Assembly (NCBI RefSeq): GCF_002217655.1
Contig: NZ_NEWK01000001.1
Coordinates: 382,001 to 446,000 of the forward strand
Origin: Geobacillus thermocatenulatus
GTDB lineage: Bacteria > Bacillota > Bacilli > Bacillales > Anoxybacillaceae
Direction: 5' to 3'
DNA: 64,000 nt
Under the pieces are notes generated by a model that did no database searches, had not been told where the DNA came from, and saw only the letters and a program-made list of their open reading frames with translations. Both the position numbers and the translations under genes were made by a program. Numbering within the stretch: the first letter of the stretch is position 1; each line of letters starts with the position of its first letter. This document shows positions 16,455-25,735 of the stretch, piece after piece.

Positions 16455-17405
16455 TTGAATCATCCCAAGCTGAATCAAGCGACGAGCAAATTATTTAAAG
16501 CGTTTTCGTCGCAGCGGTTTCCTTCCGCCGTCGTGAATCAGACGATTCGAGAAGTGAAGTCCCAAAAGAAAAATCAAAAGGCAAAGACATTTCAAAAACG
16601 ATGGTGTTGCTTCAACAACCAAAACTTAAAAATAGTAAAGAAGGGGGATTTCTATACGGTTTCCTTCCCCACGCTGGAGAAGCGAATCGGCGTGCCAGTG
16701 GTCACGCGCCCCTATCAAGAAGCGTGGCTGAATCGGCTGCTCGATGGAACCGCCAAACAAGGGGCCGCCAAGCTCTACAAAAAGAGAAAGAAATGGTACT
16801 TGGCGATCTCGATCACCTTTGAAGTCAAGCCGCGACACGAAACAAAGGTGATGGGGGTTGACGTTGGGCTTCGCTATATCGCCGTGGCCAGCGTGGGAAC
16901 GAAATCACGGTTTTTCAAAGGGAACCGATGCGCCTTTGTACGTCGACGATATGCGGCTTTGCGGCGAAGGCTGGGCCAAGCCAAGAAGCTCCAGATGATT
17001 CGCAAAATCGGCCGTAAAGAGTCCCGCTGGATGAAGGATCAAAATCACAAAATCAGCCGTCAAATCGTAAATTTTGCCCTCGCCAACGGTGTTGGCGTGA
17101 TTCGGATGGAAGAGTTGACAGGGATTCGGAAACGGGCAACATCGGCCAAAGAAGCGGGGCGAAGCCTTCATGCTTGGGCGTTCCATCAATTGCAAACGAT
17201 GATCGCCTATAAAGCGGAAATGGCGGGCATTCGCGTGGAGTGGGTGAATCCAACCTACACGAGCCAAGCGTGTAAATGTGGTCATCGGGAAAAGGGAAAT
17301 CGTCATGGCATCCACTTTCAGTGTAAAAAATGCGGATACACCATCCACGCCGACTTGAATGGCGCGATCAACATCGCCAAAGCGATTTCGGGCTTTGCCG
17401 TCTAA
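16455..17405 (+). pseudogene. TnpB (IS605-family OrfB), N-terminus missing
   Basis: 316 residues from a TTG that follows an in-frame stop. The frame begins abruptly with LNHPKLNQATSKLFKAF, without the roughly 50-60 N-terminal residues expected of TnpB. The RuvC-like nuclease core is intact: Asp in MGVDVGLRY, Glu in GVIRMEELTG, a CKCG...CKKCG zinc ribbon, and the last Asp in HADLNGAINIA. TnpB is an RNA-guided nuclease that promotes retention of IS200/IS605 elements. The 5' end was removed where the 129-bp repeat now lies, so function is doubtful. Confidence 0.85.
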
Positions 17406-17567
17406 CCTAGCGCACTGGTCACAGGTGCGCCGCCCATTGGGGTACATCCTAACCCGATGGGACGGGGTGATGGCACACCCTTGAAGCTTTTGCGTTGTCC
17501 GAACCAGAAATGGATGAGGACGCAAACGACCCAAGAATCCCACGCCTTTAGGCGTGTGGAGTGTCAA
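17406..17567 (+). ncRNA. IS605 right end with probable omega RNA scaffold
   Basis: Downstream of TnpB lies structured noncoding DNA ending in a hairpin (CCACGCC TTTA GGCGTGTGG) and AGTGTCAA, typical of the right end of Geobacillus IS605-group elements. In TnpB systems the omega RNA covers this region and its guide is the first ~16 bases past the element. Here that would be GATTCCGAACAGCTTG at 17568, which belongs to the interrupted amylopullulanase gene. Confidence 0.55.
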
Positions 17568-18705
17568 GATTCCGAACAGCTTGAACGGCTGGAACACAGG
17601 GGCCTGGGAGATGTCGCGCAACGGTGCGGTGACGCCCGATTGGCAATTTACCGTCGAGGTGCAGGAAGGGGAAACGATCACCTATAAGTATGTGAAAGGC
17701 GGATCGTGGGATCAAGAGGGGTTGGCCGACCATACGCGTGAGGACGACAACGATGATGACGTGAGCTACTACGGCTATGGGGCGATTGGCACCGACTTGA
17801 AAGTGACGGTCCACAATGAAGGAAACAATACGATGATTGTGCAAGACCGAATTTTGCGCTGGATCGATATGCCGGTCGTCATCGAAGAGGTGCAAAAACA
17901 AGGGAGTCAAGTGACGATCAAGGGCAATGCCATTAAAAACGGTGTTTTGACGATCAATGGCGAGCGGGTGCCGATTGATGGCCGGATGGCATTCTCGTAC
18001 ACGTTTACGCCGGCCAGCCATCAAAAAGAAGTGTCGATTCATATTGAACCATCGGCTGAAAGCAAAACAGCCATTTTCAACAACGACGGCGGAGCGATTG
18101 CGAAAAACACGAAAGATTATGTGCTGAATTTAGAAACGAAGCAATTGCGCGAAGGGAAGTTGACAACGCCGCCAAGCAACGGCGATTCTCCGGAAAGCGA
18201 TTGGCCGGGCAGCGAAACGCCGTCCCATGACGGAGGGGCAACGCCAGGCAACGGCACCTCTCCGGGCAGCGGTGGTCCATCGGATGGCACATCCCCTGGG
18301 GGGAGCGTTCCGCCGGGCGGCACAGCTCCTCCGGGAAACGGAGCGCCTCCATCAGCACCGCCGCAAAAACCGTCTCCATCGAAACCAAAAGAGAAACCGA
18401 GAAAGCCAACCACTCCTCCAAGCCAAGTGAAAAAAGTCTACTGGGATGGCGTGGAGTTGAAAAAAGGGCAAATCGGCCGCTTGACAGTGCAAAAGCCGAT
18501 CAATCTATGGAAACGGGCGAAGGATGGGCGCCTTGTGTTCGTCCGCATCTTACAGCCTGGGGAGGTGTACCGCGTCTACGGGTATGACGCGCGCTTCGGC
18601 GGGCAGTACGCGGTCGGCGGCGGGTATTACGTGACCGACATCGACACGCACATCCGCTACGAAACGCCGTCGAAGGAGAAGTTGAAGTTGGTGAATGGGG
18701 AGTAA
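17568..18705 (+). pseudogene. 3' fragment of an amylopullulanase-type gene
   Basis: The frame enters directly from the IS605 end, so everything upstream (signal peptide and catalytic domains) is missing. What remains: a starch-binding-type domain (SLNGWNTGAWEMSRNG, GETITYKYVKGGSW), an Ig-like spacer, a long Gly/Pro/Ser linker (about residues 205-285), and a C-terminal ~85-residue surface module starting VYWDGVELKKGQIGRLTV and ending YETPSKEKLKLVN. This order matches the C-terminal region of the large secreted Geobacillus amylopullulanase, from memory. A GTG at 17554 could start a cytoplasmic remnant but no signal sequence exists. The same end module occurs in three proteins just downstream. 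Confidence 0.8.
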
Positions 18706-18750
18706 GCAAGAAAGCGAGACTGTCCGAATCAATAGGGCAGACTCGCTTTT
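18637..18750. repeat. 114-bp direct repeat, copy 1 (gene end plus terminator)
   Basis: Covers the last ~23 codons of the amylopullulanase fragment and its terminator hairpin (AAGCGAGACTGTCC pairing with GGGCAGACTCGCTT, then T-run). It is repeated without difference at 20582-20695. The 1831 bases between the copies hold the AbiE genes and were probably inserted or looped in here. Confidence 0.9.
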
Positions 18751-18918
18751 ATATGTGAAAATAACGGCAGGAATTTTACTTATGGTCGGCATATAATAAT
18801 AAGTGAATGCATTAAGGTGAAAAAAGAGGGATATGGTGAGTAATCGAGAATAAGTATATTAAACGTTTGCAATGAGTGATAAATGCCGACGTTTAGATGA
18901 AAAGAGTGGTGATCATGA

Positions 18919-19527
18919 ATGAATAAAGAAGTAAGCAAAATCATAAAAGATATTTTTATGCGTCAAAAAGGATTTGCGAAGACAGAAGACTTAACCAGAG
19001 AAGGAGTGAGCAAATATTATATTCGAAAGTTCGAGCAAAATGGAGAAATCATTAGGATCAAACGTGGGCTGTACCGTTATGCTGCATTTGAAAGTGATCA
19101 AAATGAAGAAGTGATTGAAGTATCAAAAGTGATCCCGAATGGCGTTCTTTGTCTTTTGTCGGCATTGTCTTTTTATGAGTTAACCACTTATAACCCGTGG
19201 GAGTACCAAATTGCTATTGAAAGAAAATCAAGGAAACCCCGTTTGCCCGATTATCCGCCAATTAAAATTTTCTATTTTTCAAAAAAACAGTTTGAATATG
19301 GAATTGAAGAAGTGGAAATAGGCGGCCATAAAATAAGCATTTATAATCGTGAAAAAACGATTTGCGACATTATTCGATACAGAGAAAAAATAGGAATCGA
19401 TTTAATGAAAGAAGGTTTGCGAAATTATTTACAAAGTTCTGAAAAAAATATAAGCAAACTGGTGGAATGTGCTGAGAAAATGCGCATCAAGACGGTTTTA
19501 TTAAAATACTTAGAGGTGCTTTTATAA
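18919..19527 (+). CDS. AbiEi-type antitoxin / transcriptional regulator
   Basis: 202 residues. The N-terminal winged-helix part reads GFAKTEDLTREGVSKYYIRKFEQNGEIIRIKRGLYRY, the classic AbiEi_4 pattern. The C-terminal domain includes ICDIIRYREKIG and the helical end seen in type IV antitoxins that repress their own operon and neutralise the AbiEii nucleotidyltransferase. The start ATG at 18919 is preceded only by a weak GTGGTGAT site. The stop overlaps the next start by one base (TAATG). AT-rich codon use differs from the flanking genes, so acquisition by transfer is likely. It appears intact. Confidence 0.85.
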   Translation: MNKEVSKIIKDIFMRQKGFAKTEDLTREGVSKYYIRKFEQNGEIIRIKRGLYRYAAFESDQNEEVIEVSKVIPNGVLCLLSALSFYELTTYNPWEYQIAIERKSRKPRLPDYPPIKIFYFSKKQFEYGIEEVEIGGHKISIYNREKTICDIIRYREKIGIDLMKEGLRNYLQSSEKNISKLVECAEKMRIKTVLLKYLEVLL

Positions 19528-20349
19528 TGGGAAATGTTAAAAATATACCTGCTTCAGTTGGAGAAAGACTAAAGAATATTGCCAAACAAAGTGGAAAAAC
19601 CTTTGATTTCATTTTACTGTTGTATTTTCAAGAAAGGTTGCTATACCGACTTTCCATTTCTAATTATCGGGATAAATTTGTTCTAAAAGGCGGTCTCTTT
19701 TTATTTTCCTTAACACAATTTCAATCTAGGCCAACCAAAGATATTGACTTTTTAGCTAGACAAATTTCAAATGATATTCAATATATCAAAACTGCGTTTG
19801 AGTCCATTTGTACGTTAACTGCTGAAGAAGATGGAGTCGAATTTAATGTAAAGGGCATTACGGCTGAACGAATTAAGGAGGGTGCTGATTATGAAGGAAT
19901 TCGTATTAAAATTCCGGCAGCACTTGGCAAAATAAAAAAGCAATTGCAACTGGATATTGGATTTGGTGATGTCGTGATCCTAAAACCACAAGAGATGCAG
20001 TATCCTACTTTACTTTATTAAATATGAAGCCCCCGGAAATTCGAGTCTACTCCACTTATTCAGTAATAGCTGAAAACGCGTCTTATGGGAAGCCATATTT
20101 GAAACCTTTCAAAGACGTCGAACGAATTTAGAAAAAGAACATCCTGTGTTTTCACCTTCTTTCGCAGAAGATGAGAGCCGAAACAAACAGTGGAAGGCAT
20201 TTTTGCAAAGAACGGGTATAAAAGAAGATCTACAGTTTCCCTTCGTCATGGAGAAAATTCGAGATTTTCTTTTTCCTGTATATGAATCAATTTTAAAAGA
20301 AAATGAATATTGGAAAATGTGGAATAGCCGGGCTCTTAAATGGGAGTAA
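19527..20349 (+). pseudogene. AbiEii-type toxin, frameshifted and internally deleted
   Basis: The first 164 codons give the start of an AbiEii nucleotidyltransferase: FVLKGGLFLFSL and RPTKDIDFLA carry the G-G and D-x-D active-site region. The frame stops at about 20021. The next piece (PPEIRVYSTYSVIAE) is in another frame, and the following piece (LWEAIFETFQRRRTNLEK to the end at 20349) in a third. The central part between these pieces is shortened by an estimated 40-60 codons. The nucleotidyltransferase is therefore probably dead while its antitoxin survives, a common decay path for such pairs. Confidence 0.8.
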
Positions 20350-20581
20350 CGAAGAAGACAACAGCTCAAAAATTAGAAAAGCATAGGGTAGACTACATGA
20401 ATTGAGCAGTAATATTTGAGAGCCTGACAAAAACGAGACAAGAAAAACTGGCTGACGGTGATCAACGTGTACCGCTTTTTCAGCGGTACGACGAATTCAT
20501 TCGCGACGAGGTCATGGGGATTGGCTGGCCGCTGATTGGCAATTTGGACGGCATAAGCAAAGATGAACGGACAACGTGTAA
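20350..20581. other. Remnant DNA between the AbiE pair and repeat copy 2
   Basis: 232 bases without an intact gene. One plus-strand frame gives a phrase with VPLFQRYDEFIRDE and GIGWPLIGNLDGISKDE, which looks like a broken coding sequence from a larger protein. I cannot name the family. It ends exactly at the duplicated 114-bp segment. Confidence 0.4.
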
Positions 20582-20695
20582 GACATCGACACGCACATCC
20601 GCTACGAAACGCCGTCGAAGGAGAAGTTGAAGTTGGTGAATGGGGAGTAAGCAAGAAAGCGAGACTGTCCGAATCAATAGGGCAGACTCGCTTTT
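20582..20695. repeat. 114-bp direct repeat, copy 2 (bidirectional terminator)
   Basis: Identical to 18637-18750. Its hairpin lies 7 bases beyond the stop of the convergent minus-strand gene at 20702 and so may also end that transcript. The upstream part is a useless copy of the amylopullulanase 3' end. Confidence 0.9.
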
Positions 20696-20701
20696 TGCAC
20701 G

Positions 20702-21445
20702 TTATTGTGCACTCGTGATCGTAACCGCCAACCCGTCTGCATCATAGGAAAGGGCAATCACAAGGCCGTCTTTGTGGAAGGCGAGTGCAGGCGGGTAGCC
20801 TTGGGTAGAATCGGACTGTTCATACTTGTTTCCAAATAGCGTGATGAGCTGTTGTTTCAGATTGTTGTAAATCGCTGTGAGCTGATCGTTTGTATACTCC
20901 TTTCCGGCATCGAACGAGTAGCCGTAGAAGGCCAGCTTTCCGTTCTCAAATCCATAGACGAGCAGCGTATCGTATCCAAAAAGAGAAGTCGAATAGACCC
21001 AGGCTTGGCCGCCGTCTATATTTTCTTGTAGGATCAATTTTGCGGTTTCCAACTTCTTGACTTGAGAAGCGGACATGCCGAGCTTGACTCCGCGGAACAG
21101 TTGCTCCATTTTGACTTGATTGAGTTTGGCTTTGGACGGCGTTTCGTATTTTACCCGAGCATCGCGATCGACATAATATCCACCGCCCAGCCCTAACATG
21201 CCCGGTTTAAACGTGTAAATGCGGTACGTTCCGCCGGCTTTTAACGTTTTTATGTAAACTTTCTTCTCTCCTTGCAACTTATAAAGCTCGGTATCTTTTA
21301 AAACGGTCAACTTGCCGATCTGTCCCTGCACCAATTCCATGCCGTTCCACCAAACTTTTGCTTGCGCATCGTGGGCGTGAAACGGCGACAGAAGGATTCC
21401 GGCGCTTAGTGCTGAGACGGCTAGAAATTTTTTTATGATCTTCAT
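20702..21445 (-). CDS. Secreted protein with N-terminal surface module
   Basis: 247 residues: signal peptide (KKFLAVSALSAG to AHDAQA), then the shared ~85-residue module (VWWNGMELVQGQIGKLTV, a GGGYYV core, YETPSKAKLNQV), then a ~130-residue domain of alternating strands and helices (LFRGVKLGMSASQVKKLE, LLVYGFENGKLAFYGY) of a type seen in Bacillus secreted proteins of unknown role. The ATG at 21445 is 9 bases after GAGGAG. It is divergent from the CAP-domain gene at 21668. The module suggests a wall-associated location. Confidence 0.7.
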   Translation of the reverse strand: MKIIKKFLAVSALSAGILLSPFHAHDAQAKVWWNGMELVQGQIGKLTVLKDTELYKLQGEKKVYIKTLKAGGTYRIYTFKPGMLGLGGGYYVDRDARVKYETPSKAKLNQVKMEQLFRGVKLGMSASQVKKLETAKLILQENIDGGQAWVYSTSLFGYDTLLVYGFENGKLAFYGYSFDAGKEYTNDQLTAIYNNLKQQLITLFGNKYEQSDSTQGYPPALAFHKDGLVIALSYDADGLAVTITSAQ

Positions 21446-21667
21446 CAAGTATGCTCCTCTCTTAACAAAGATAGAAGAATAATATGATCCATTTTATCCT
21501 ATCTTTCACTCTTTAGCCAAGTCTGTTGGAAATCTTGTTTGACGAAATATTGACCTTTGCACCGCCAAAGCACCCTCTTTTTCTTCGAAATCATTCTTTT
21601 TTCTCTTTTCTTTTGACGGAAAGACATCTATGATGAAAGAAAAAGAGAAAGGAAGGAGCGGGCGGAA

Positions 21668-22900
21668 GTGAGGAAATGGATGCAGGCGGCGGCAATTGGA
21701 ATGCTGTTGGCTGTGGCTGGATGGCTTTTGATGCCCAGTTCATCAACGGTTAAAGCGGAGGATTGCGGGGAGCTTGTCGGAACGGAAAAAGTGTGGTGGG
21801 ACGGCGTTGAACTGAAGCCCGGGCAAATCGGCCGGTTGACGGTCACAGCGCCGACAGAGCTATGGTTGTCGAACAAAGCTGTCAAGACGCTGCCAAGCGG
21901 CGCGGTGTACCGCGTGTACGCGCTGGGCGGCGGTTATTTCGATGTCGGCCGAGGATATGCGATCAAGAACGATGCCCGCGTCCGCTATGAAACGCCGTCA
22001 AAAGAGAAATTGGCCGCTGTTTTATGCGTGCAGCGAGTGAAGGCGAACATGGTCGATGTCACGATGAACGGGGTGGCGATCGGCGATCCGCGCGCGAAGG
22101 TCGAAGCGATGTACGGCAAGGCGAAGCGGAAGACGAAAAACGCCTACGGCCTATATTGGGAGGCGTATGATCAGGGCGGCTACCAAAACTTTTTGCTGGT
22201 GAGCTATGACCGTGATCGGGTGGCGGCGATGTACACGAATCAGCCGATTGTCCAAACGAAAAAAGGAACGGGCATCGGAACGGCGAAAACGGTGGTAGAA
22301 GCGCGCTACGGCCGGCCGCTTGCGGTGATTCAAAAAAAGGATGGCCTTTACAGCATCCAAAATGATGAATATGATACGTATCTTGTCAACGGCCGCTACA
22401 TCACCTTCTTTTATGACCGATACAACAACAACCGGGTGGATGGCGTGCTTGTCGTCAATCGGACGCTCGAGGATGAAAAGCCCGGGTTTTACGGAACGCC
22501 GACGGAGGAGCTGCGTACGGCCTATGAATATCAAATTTTGGATCTCGCGAATGCTGCGCGCCGCTTGCACGGGCTTCCGGCGCTCGCGTGGGATGCGAAG
22601 GCGGCGGCGGCCGCCCGTGAACATAGCGAAGATATGGCGGTTCATCACTACTTCTCTCACACGAATTTGCAAGGATTGTCGCCGTTTGACCGCTTGAAGC
22701 GCCATGGCATCGCGTATCGCGTGGCGGGAGAGAACATCGCCTACGGACAATACGATGCGATTTTCGTTCATGAAGCGTGGATGCACTCGCTCGGTCATCG
22801 GCAAAACCTTTTATACCCGGATTTTACCCGTCTCGGCGTCGGGGTGGCGTTCAATTCATTCCATCAACCCTACTACTCTCAAGAGTTTTATGCTCCGTGA
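21668..22900 (+). CDS. Secreted CAP-domain protein with N-terminal surface module
   Basis: 410 residues starting at GTG after AAGGAGCGG. The signal peptide is followed by the shared surface module (VWWDGVELKPGQIGRLTV, then YETPSKEKLAAV). A middle CAP-associated domain shows GDPRAKVEAMYGKAKRKTK and a second GIGTAKTVVEARYG. The C-terminal CAP/SCP-PR1 domain (about 280-410) carries LDLANAARRLHGLPALAWD, AREHSEDMA, HYFSHTN, GENIAYG and GHRQNLL. This resembles YkwD/YlbC-type secreted proteins found in sporeformers. The enzymatic role of bacterial CAP proteins is unsettled. A clear terminator follows. Confidence 0.85.
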   Translation: MRKWMQAAAIGMLLAVAGWLLMPSSSTVKAEDCGELVGTEKVWWDGVELKPGQIGRLTVTAPTELWLSNKAVKTLPSGAVYRVYALGGGYFDVGRGYAIKNDARVRYETPSKEKLAAVLCVQRVKANMVDVTMNGVAIGDPRAKVEAMYGKAKRKTKNAYGLYWEAYDQGGYQNFLLVSYDRDRVAAMYTNQPIVQTKKGTGIGTAKTVVEARYGRPLAVIQKKDGLYSIQNDEYDTYLVNGRYITFFYDRYNNNRVDGVLVVNRTLEDEKPGFYGTPTEELRTAYEYQILDLANAARRLHGLPALAWDAKAAAAAREHSEDMAVHHYFSHTNLQGLSPFDRLKRHGIAYRVAGENIAYGQYDAIFVHEAWMHSLGHRQNLLYPDFTRLGVGVAFNSFHQPYYSQEFYAP

Positions 22901-22930
22901 CCGTGGATGATGTTTTCGCTTCTACAGAGC

Positions 22931-22957
22931 GTCCCAGCAGTGCTGGGACATTTTTTT
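22931..22957 (+). terminator. Terminator of the CAP-domain gene
   Basis: GTCCCAGCA and TGCTGGGAC form a 9-bp perfect stem on a one-base loop, followed by A and seven T. It begins 31 bases after the stop codon. Confidence 0.85.
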
Positions 22958-23055
22958 GACCAAATAGATGGAAAAAGATCCCCCTTTTTGTAGAAGTTTG
23001 TCGTATAATAGAATCAGTGGCGACAAAATGATAGAAAGAGAGGAAAATAGGACCA

Positions 23056-25014
23056 GTGGCAAAAGTGAAAAACATCATCCGCATGGGGATCGGGGCGGTG
23101 TTGGCCGCGTGGACGGCGCTGCAGGCGGCAGAAGCGGATGCCGGGGCGAATGTCGTCTACTGGGAAGGCATGCGCCTCGTGCAAGGGCAGATTGGAAAAT
23201 TGGAGATCGTGAAACCGATTAACCTCTGGAAACGGGAAAACGGGGCGCTGACGTTTGTCCGCGTGCTGCAGCCTGGAGAACAGTACCGGGTGTATTCGTA
23301 TGACGAGGCGTTTGGCGGCCAATACGGGGTTGGCGGTGGATATTACGTCACCAATATCAAAGGGCATGTCGTGTATAAAACGCCGTCGAGGGAGAAGCTG
23401 AAGCTTGTCAATCCGGGGAAGTATGGGGCAAGACAGTTGGCGGTCGGCACGGTGGTAAAGGAGGTGTCGACGCGCATCGCCTCTGGGGTGGAAAAAGAGG
23501 AAATGGAAATCGTCGGAACGCGCGGCAAGCAGCACGTATACAAGCTTGACATCGATACGTCGAATGAGAGGCTGGCCATTGAGACGGCGCTGTCCAATGA
23601 TCAAGTGCTTGGCATTGAACCGGTGCTTGAGCAGGCAAAACGGTACGATGGCCGCGACGGAATCGTGCTGGCGGCGGTGAACGGCGATTATTTCAAACAG
23701 GATGGTTCGCCGACCGATTTGATGGTGCACCGTGGAGAAATCGTGATGACGAATACGACGCCGGCGGCGGAACGGACGATTTTTGGCATCAGCGCTGATG
23801 GGAAGCCGATGATCGGAAACCCTGATGTTCAAATTCGCGTTCGAATTGGAGAAGGAAGCTCATACCCCGTCGATGGCATCAACAAGCCGCGGCGTGCCCA
23901 TCAGTTGATGTTGTACACTCCGTATTTCGCTGCGTCGACGAAAACAAATGCCCTTGGGACGGAAGTCGTGCTGACGAATGTGCAAGGAGTGTTGAACGGG
24001 AATGGAACGGTCACCGGAACGGTGAAGAAAGTGGTGGTCGGCCAAGGCAATGAACCGCTTCAACCTGGGGAGCTCGTGCTGTCGGGCCACGGCCGGGCGA
24101 GCGACTATTTGCGGCAGGCGAAAGAAGGGGATGCGGTGGAAATTTCCCTTCAATATGATCAGCCCGAATGGAATGGGGTGAAAGAAGCGGTTGGCGGCCG
24201 CTACCGGTTGGTCTCGAATGGACAGGCGCAATCGTTCGCCATTGCCGGTGTGCATCCTCGCACGGCGGTCGGCATTGACAAGAACGGGAATGTCATGCTC
24301 GTCGTTGTCGATGGCCGCCAGCCTGCCCATAGCCAAGGCATGACATTGAATGAGCTGGCCAAACTGATGCATGAGCTTGGCGCCGTCGATGCGATGACGC
24401 TCGATGGCGGCGGTTCTTCGACCTTTGTCGTCCGCCAGCCAAACGGGCAGCTCAAAGTTGAAAACAAGCCGTCTGATGGATTTGCGCGCCCGGTGGCGAG
24501 TGCGCTTCTTGTTGTGTACAAAGAGATGCAGGAGAACGGAGAACAGGAGGAAGTGCTTGACGACTTTGAAACGGAGTCAAAGTGGAGTGCATCGGGTGTC
24601 AACTATGTGTCTGCGGCGGTTGAGCGGACGACAGAAACGGTGAGGGAAGGAAAGCAGGCGTTGAAAATTTCCTACGATTTCCGCGGGATGCCAGGGACAT
24701 CCGGCGTCTATGCTAGTCGGGAGGAACCGATTTGGATTTCGAAACGGCCGCAAGCGATCGGCATGTGGGTGTATGGAGACGGAAGCGGCCATTGGCTGCG
24801 CGCCCAGTTGCGGGATGGAAGCGGGCGCCGCATCTGGATCGATTTTGTCCGCCATGTCGATTGGACCGGTTGGAAATATGTAGAAGCTGCTGTGCCCAGC
24901 GATGTCGCGCTTCCGCTCATGCTAGAGATGCCGGTGCGTTATATGGAAACGGATATCGGGCGGAAAAACGCCGGATCGATTTACATCGACGGCCTTCGCG
25001 CCATCTTCCGCTGA
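23056..25014 (+). CDS. Secreted phosphodiester glycosidase-domain protein with surface module
   Basis: 652 residues from a GTG. A signal sequence is followed by the shared module (VYWEGMRLVQGQIGKLEI to YKTPSREKLKLVN). Residues ~125-490 form a NAGPA/DUF2233 phosphodiester glycosidase domain: AAVNGDYFKQDGSPTDLMV, HPRTAVGIDKNGNVMLVVVDGR, and AMTLDGGGSSTFVV near the active site. The last ~145 residues are a carbohydrate-binding jelly-roll-like domain (DDFETESKWSASG to SIYIDGLRAI). The family removes sugar groups from phosphodiester-linked glycans. A wall polymer substrate is plausible given the neighbouring SCWP and S-layer genes, but this is inference. Confidence 0.8.
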   Translation: MAKVKNIIRMGIGAVLAAWTALQAAEADAGANVVYWEGMRLVQGQIGKLEIVKPINLWKRENGALTFVRVLQPGEQYRVYSYDEAFGGQYGVGGGYYVTNIKGHVVYKTPSREKLKLVNPGKYGARQLAVGTVVKEVSTRIASGVEKEEMEIVGTRGKQHVYKLDIDTSNERLAIETALSNDQVLGIEPVLEQAKRYDGRDGIVLAAVNGDYFKQDGSPTDLMVHRGEIVMTNTTPAAERTIFGISADGKPMIGNPDVQIRVRIGEGSSYPVDGINKPRRAHQLMLYTPYFAASTKTNALGTEVVLTNVQGVLNGNGTVTGTVKKVVVGQGNEPLQPGELVLSGHGRASDYLRQAKEGDAVEISLQYDQPEWNGVKEAVGGRYRLVSNGQAQSFAIAGVHPRTAVGIDKNGNVMLVVVDGRQPAHSQGMTLNELAKLMHELGAVDAMTLDGGGSSTFVVRQPNGQLKVENKPSDGFARPVASALLVVYKEMQENGEQEEVLDDFETESKWSASGVNYVSAAVERTTETVREGKQALKISYDFRGMPGTSGVYASREEPIWISKRPQAIGMWVYGDGSGHWLRAQLRDGSGRRIWIDFVRHVDWTGWKYVEAAVPSDVALPLMLEMPVRYMETDIGRKNAGSIYIDGLRAIFR

Positions 25015-25117
25015 TGCGCTCGCCTTCCCTGCTTGCCCAGAAGGATGGTGAATGGACAAGAGATGTTGCTCATCGATAGGGGTTCCGAAGTCGAGAACGT
25101 CCTTGCATGTTGCTCTT

Positions 25118-25257
25118 CTAGAAGGCTGGTGAAAAACGACTGATTTCGCCGAACCCATTGTTTTGGGCCGAAAGAGAAGCATTGATTTTGCAAGACTTCT
25201 CTATTTGAGAAAAAAGTCCATTTTCCGAGATTTTTCACGAAATCACCAGCCTTCTAG
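25118..25257. mobile_element. 140-bp element with perfect 15-bp terminal inverted repeats
   Basis: CTAGAAGGCTGGTGA at 25118 is mirrored by TCACCAGCCTTCTAG ending at 25257. The interior is noncoding and includes a smaller hairpin around TCTATTTGAGA. It fills the gap after the phosphodiester glycosidase gene. Diverged relatives appear at 48051-48187 and, partly, near 52980. Confidence 0.7.
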
Positions 25258-25333
25258 GCATTTGCATTTCTCTGAAAAGTATTGTATATATTAGAAAATG
25301 GGCGGATCGGCAAACCACAAGGGAGGCAAAAGT

Positions 25334-25735
25334 TTGACGATGGATGAGCAAACATTGTTGGAGCAGTTGCGGAAACATCCGCCGAAGCTGGTCGGAGGAT
25401 ATAAAAAACAAGGATGGGCGATCAAAGTGTTGGAGCGAATCGCCAATCCGGATGTGGAAGACGAAGGGGACGGCCGGGTGACGGCCAAAGCGGTGCTGCA
25501 GGCGCAAGACGGCACATATTACCCGGCTTTTTTGACAATTGACCTCCATCAACAAGGAAGAGTCGTCGGCGTCTATTTTATCGCTGAAAACAAGGAACAA
25601 TTCGATTTGATTCCGTTCGAATGGGCGAAAGAGTTTCTTGGCAAGCCAGAGCAGGAAATCGTTCCGTTTCGCTACCGGACGCTGAGCAAAATCGACGGCG
25701 ACAAGCAGCAAACCCATTGGCCGGACTTTCGTTGA
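25334..25735 (+). CDS. Conserved hypothetical protein, cytoplasmic
   Basis: About 133 residues, hydrophilic, no signal peptide, with a helical N-terminus (DEQTLLEQLRKHPPKLVGG) and a strand-rich middle (YYPAFLTIDLHQQGRVVGVYF). GGGAGG precedes a TTG at 25334 by 7 bases; an ATG two codons later is the alternative. A TATATT -10-like box upstream at about 25287 argues against the longer frame starting at 25298. I do not recognise the family. Confidence 0.6.
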   Translation: MTMDEQTLLEQLRKHPPKLVGGYKKQGWAIKVLERIANPDVEDEGDGRVTAKAVLQAQDGTYYPAFLTIDLHQQGRVVGVYFIAENKEQFDLIPFEWAKEFLGKPEQEIVPFRYRTLSKIDGDKQQTHWPDFR

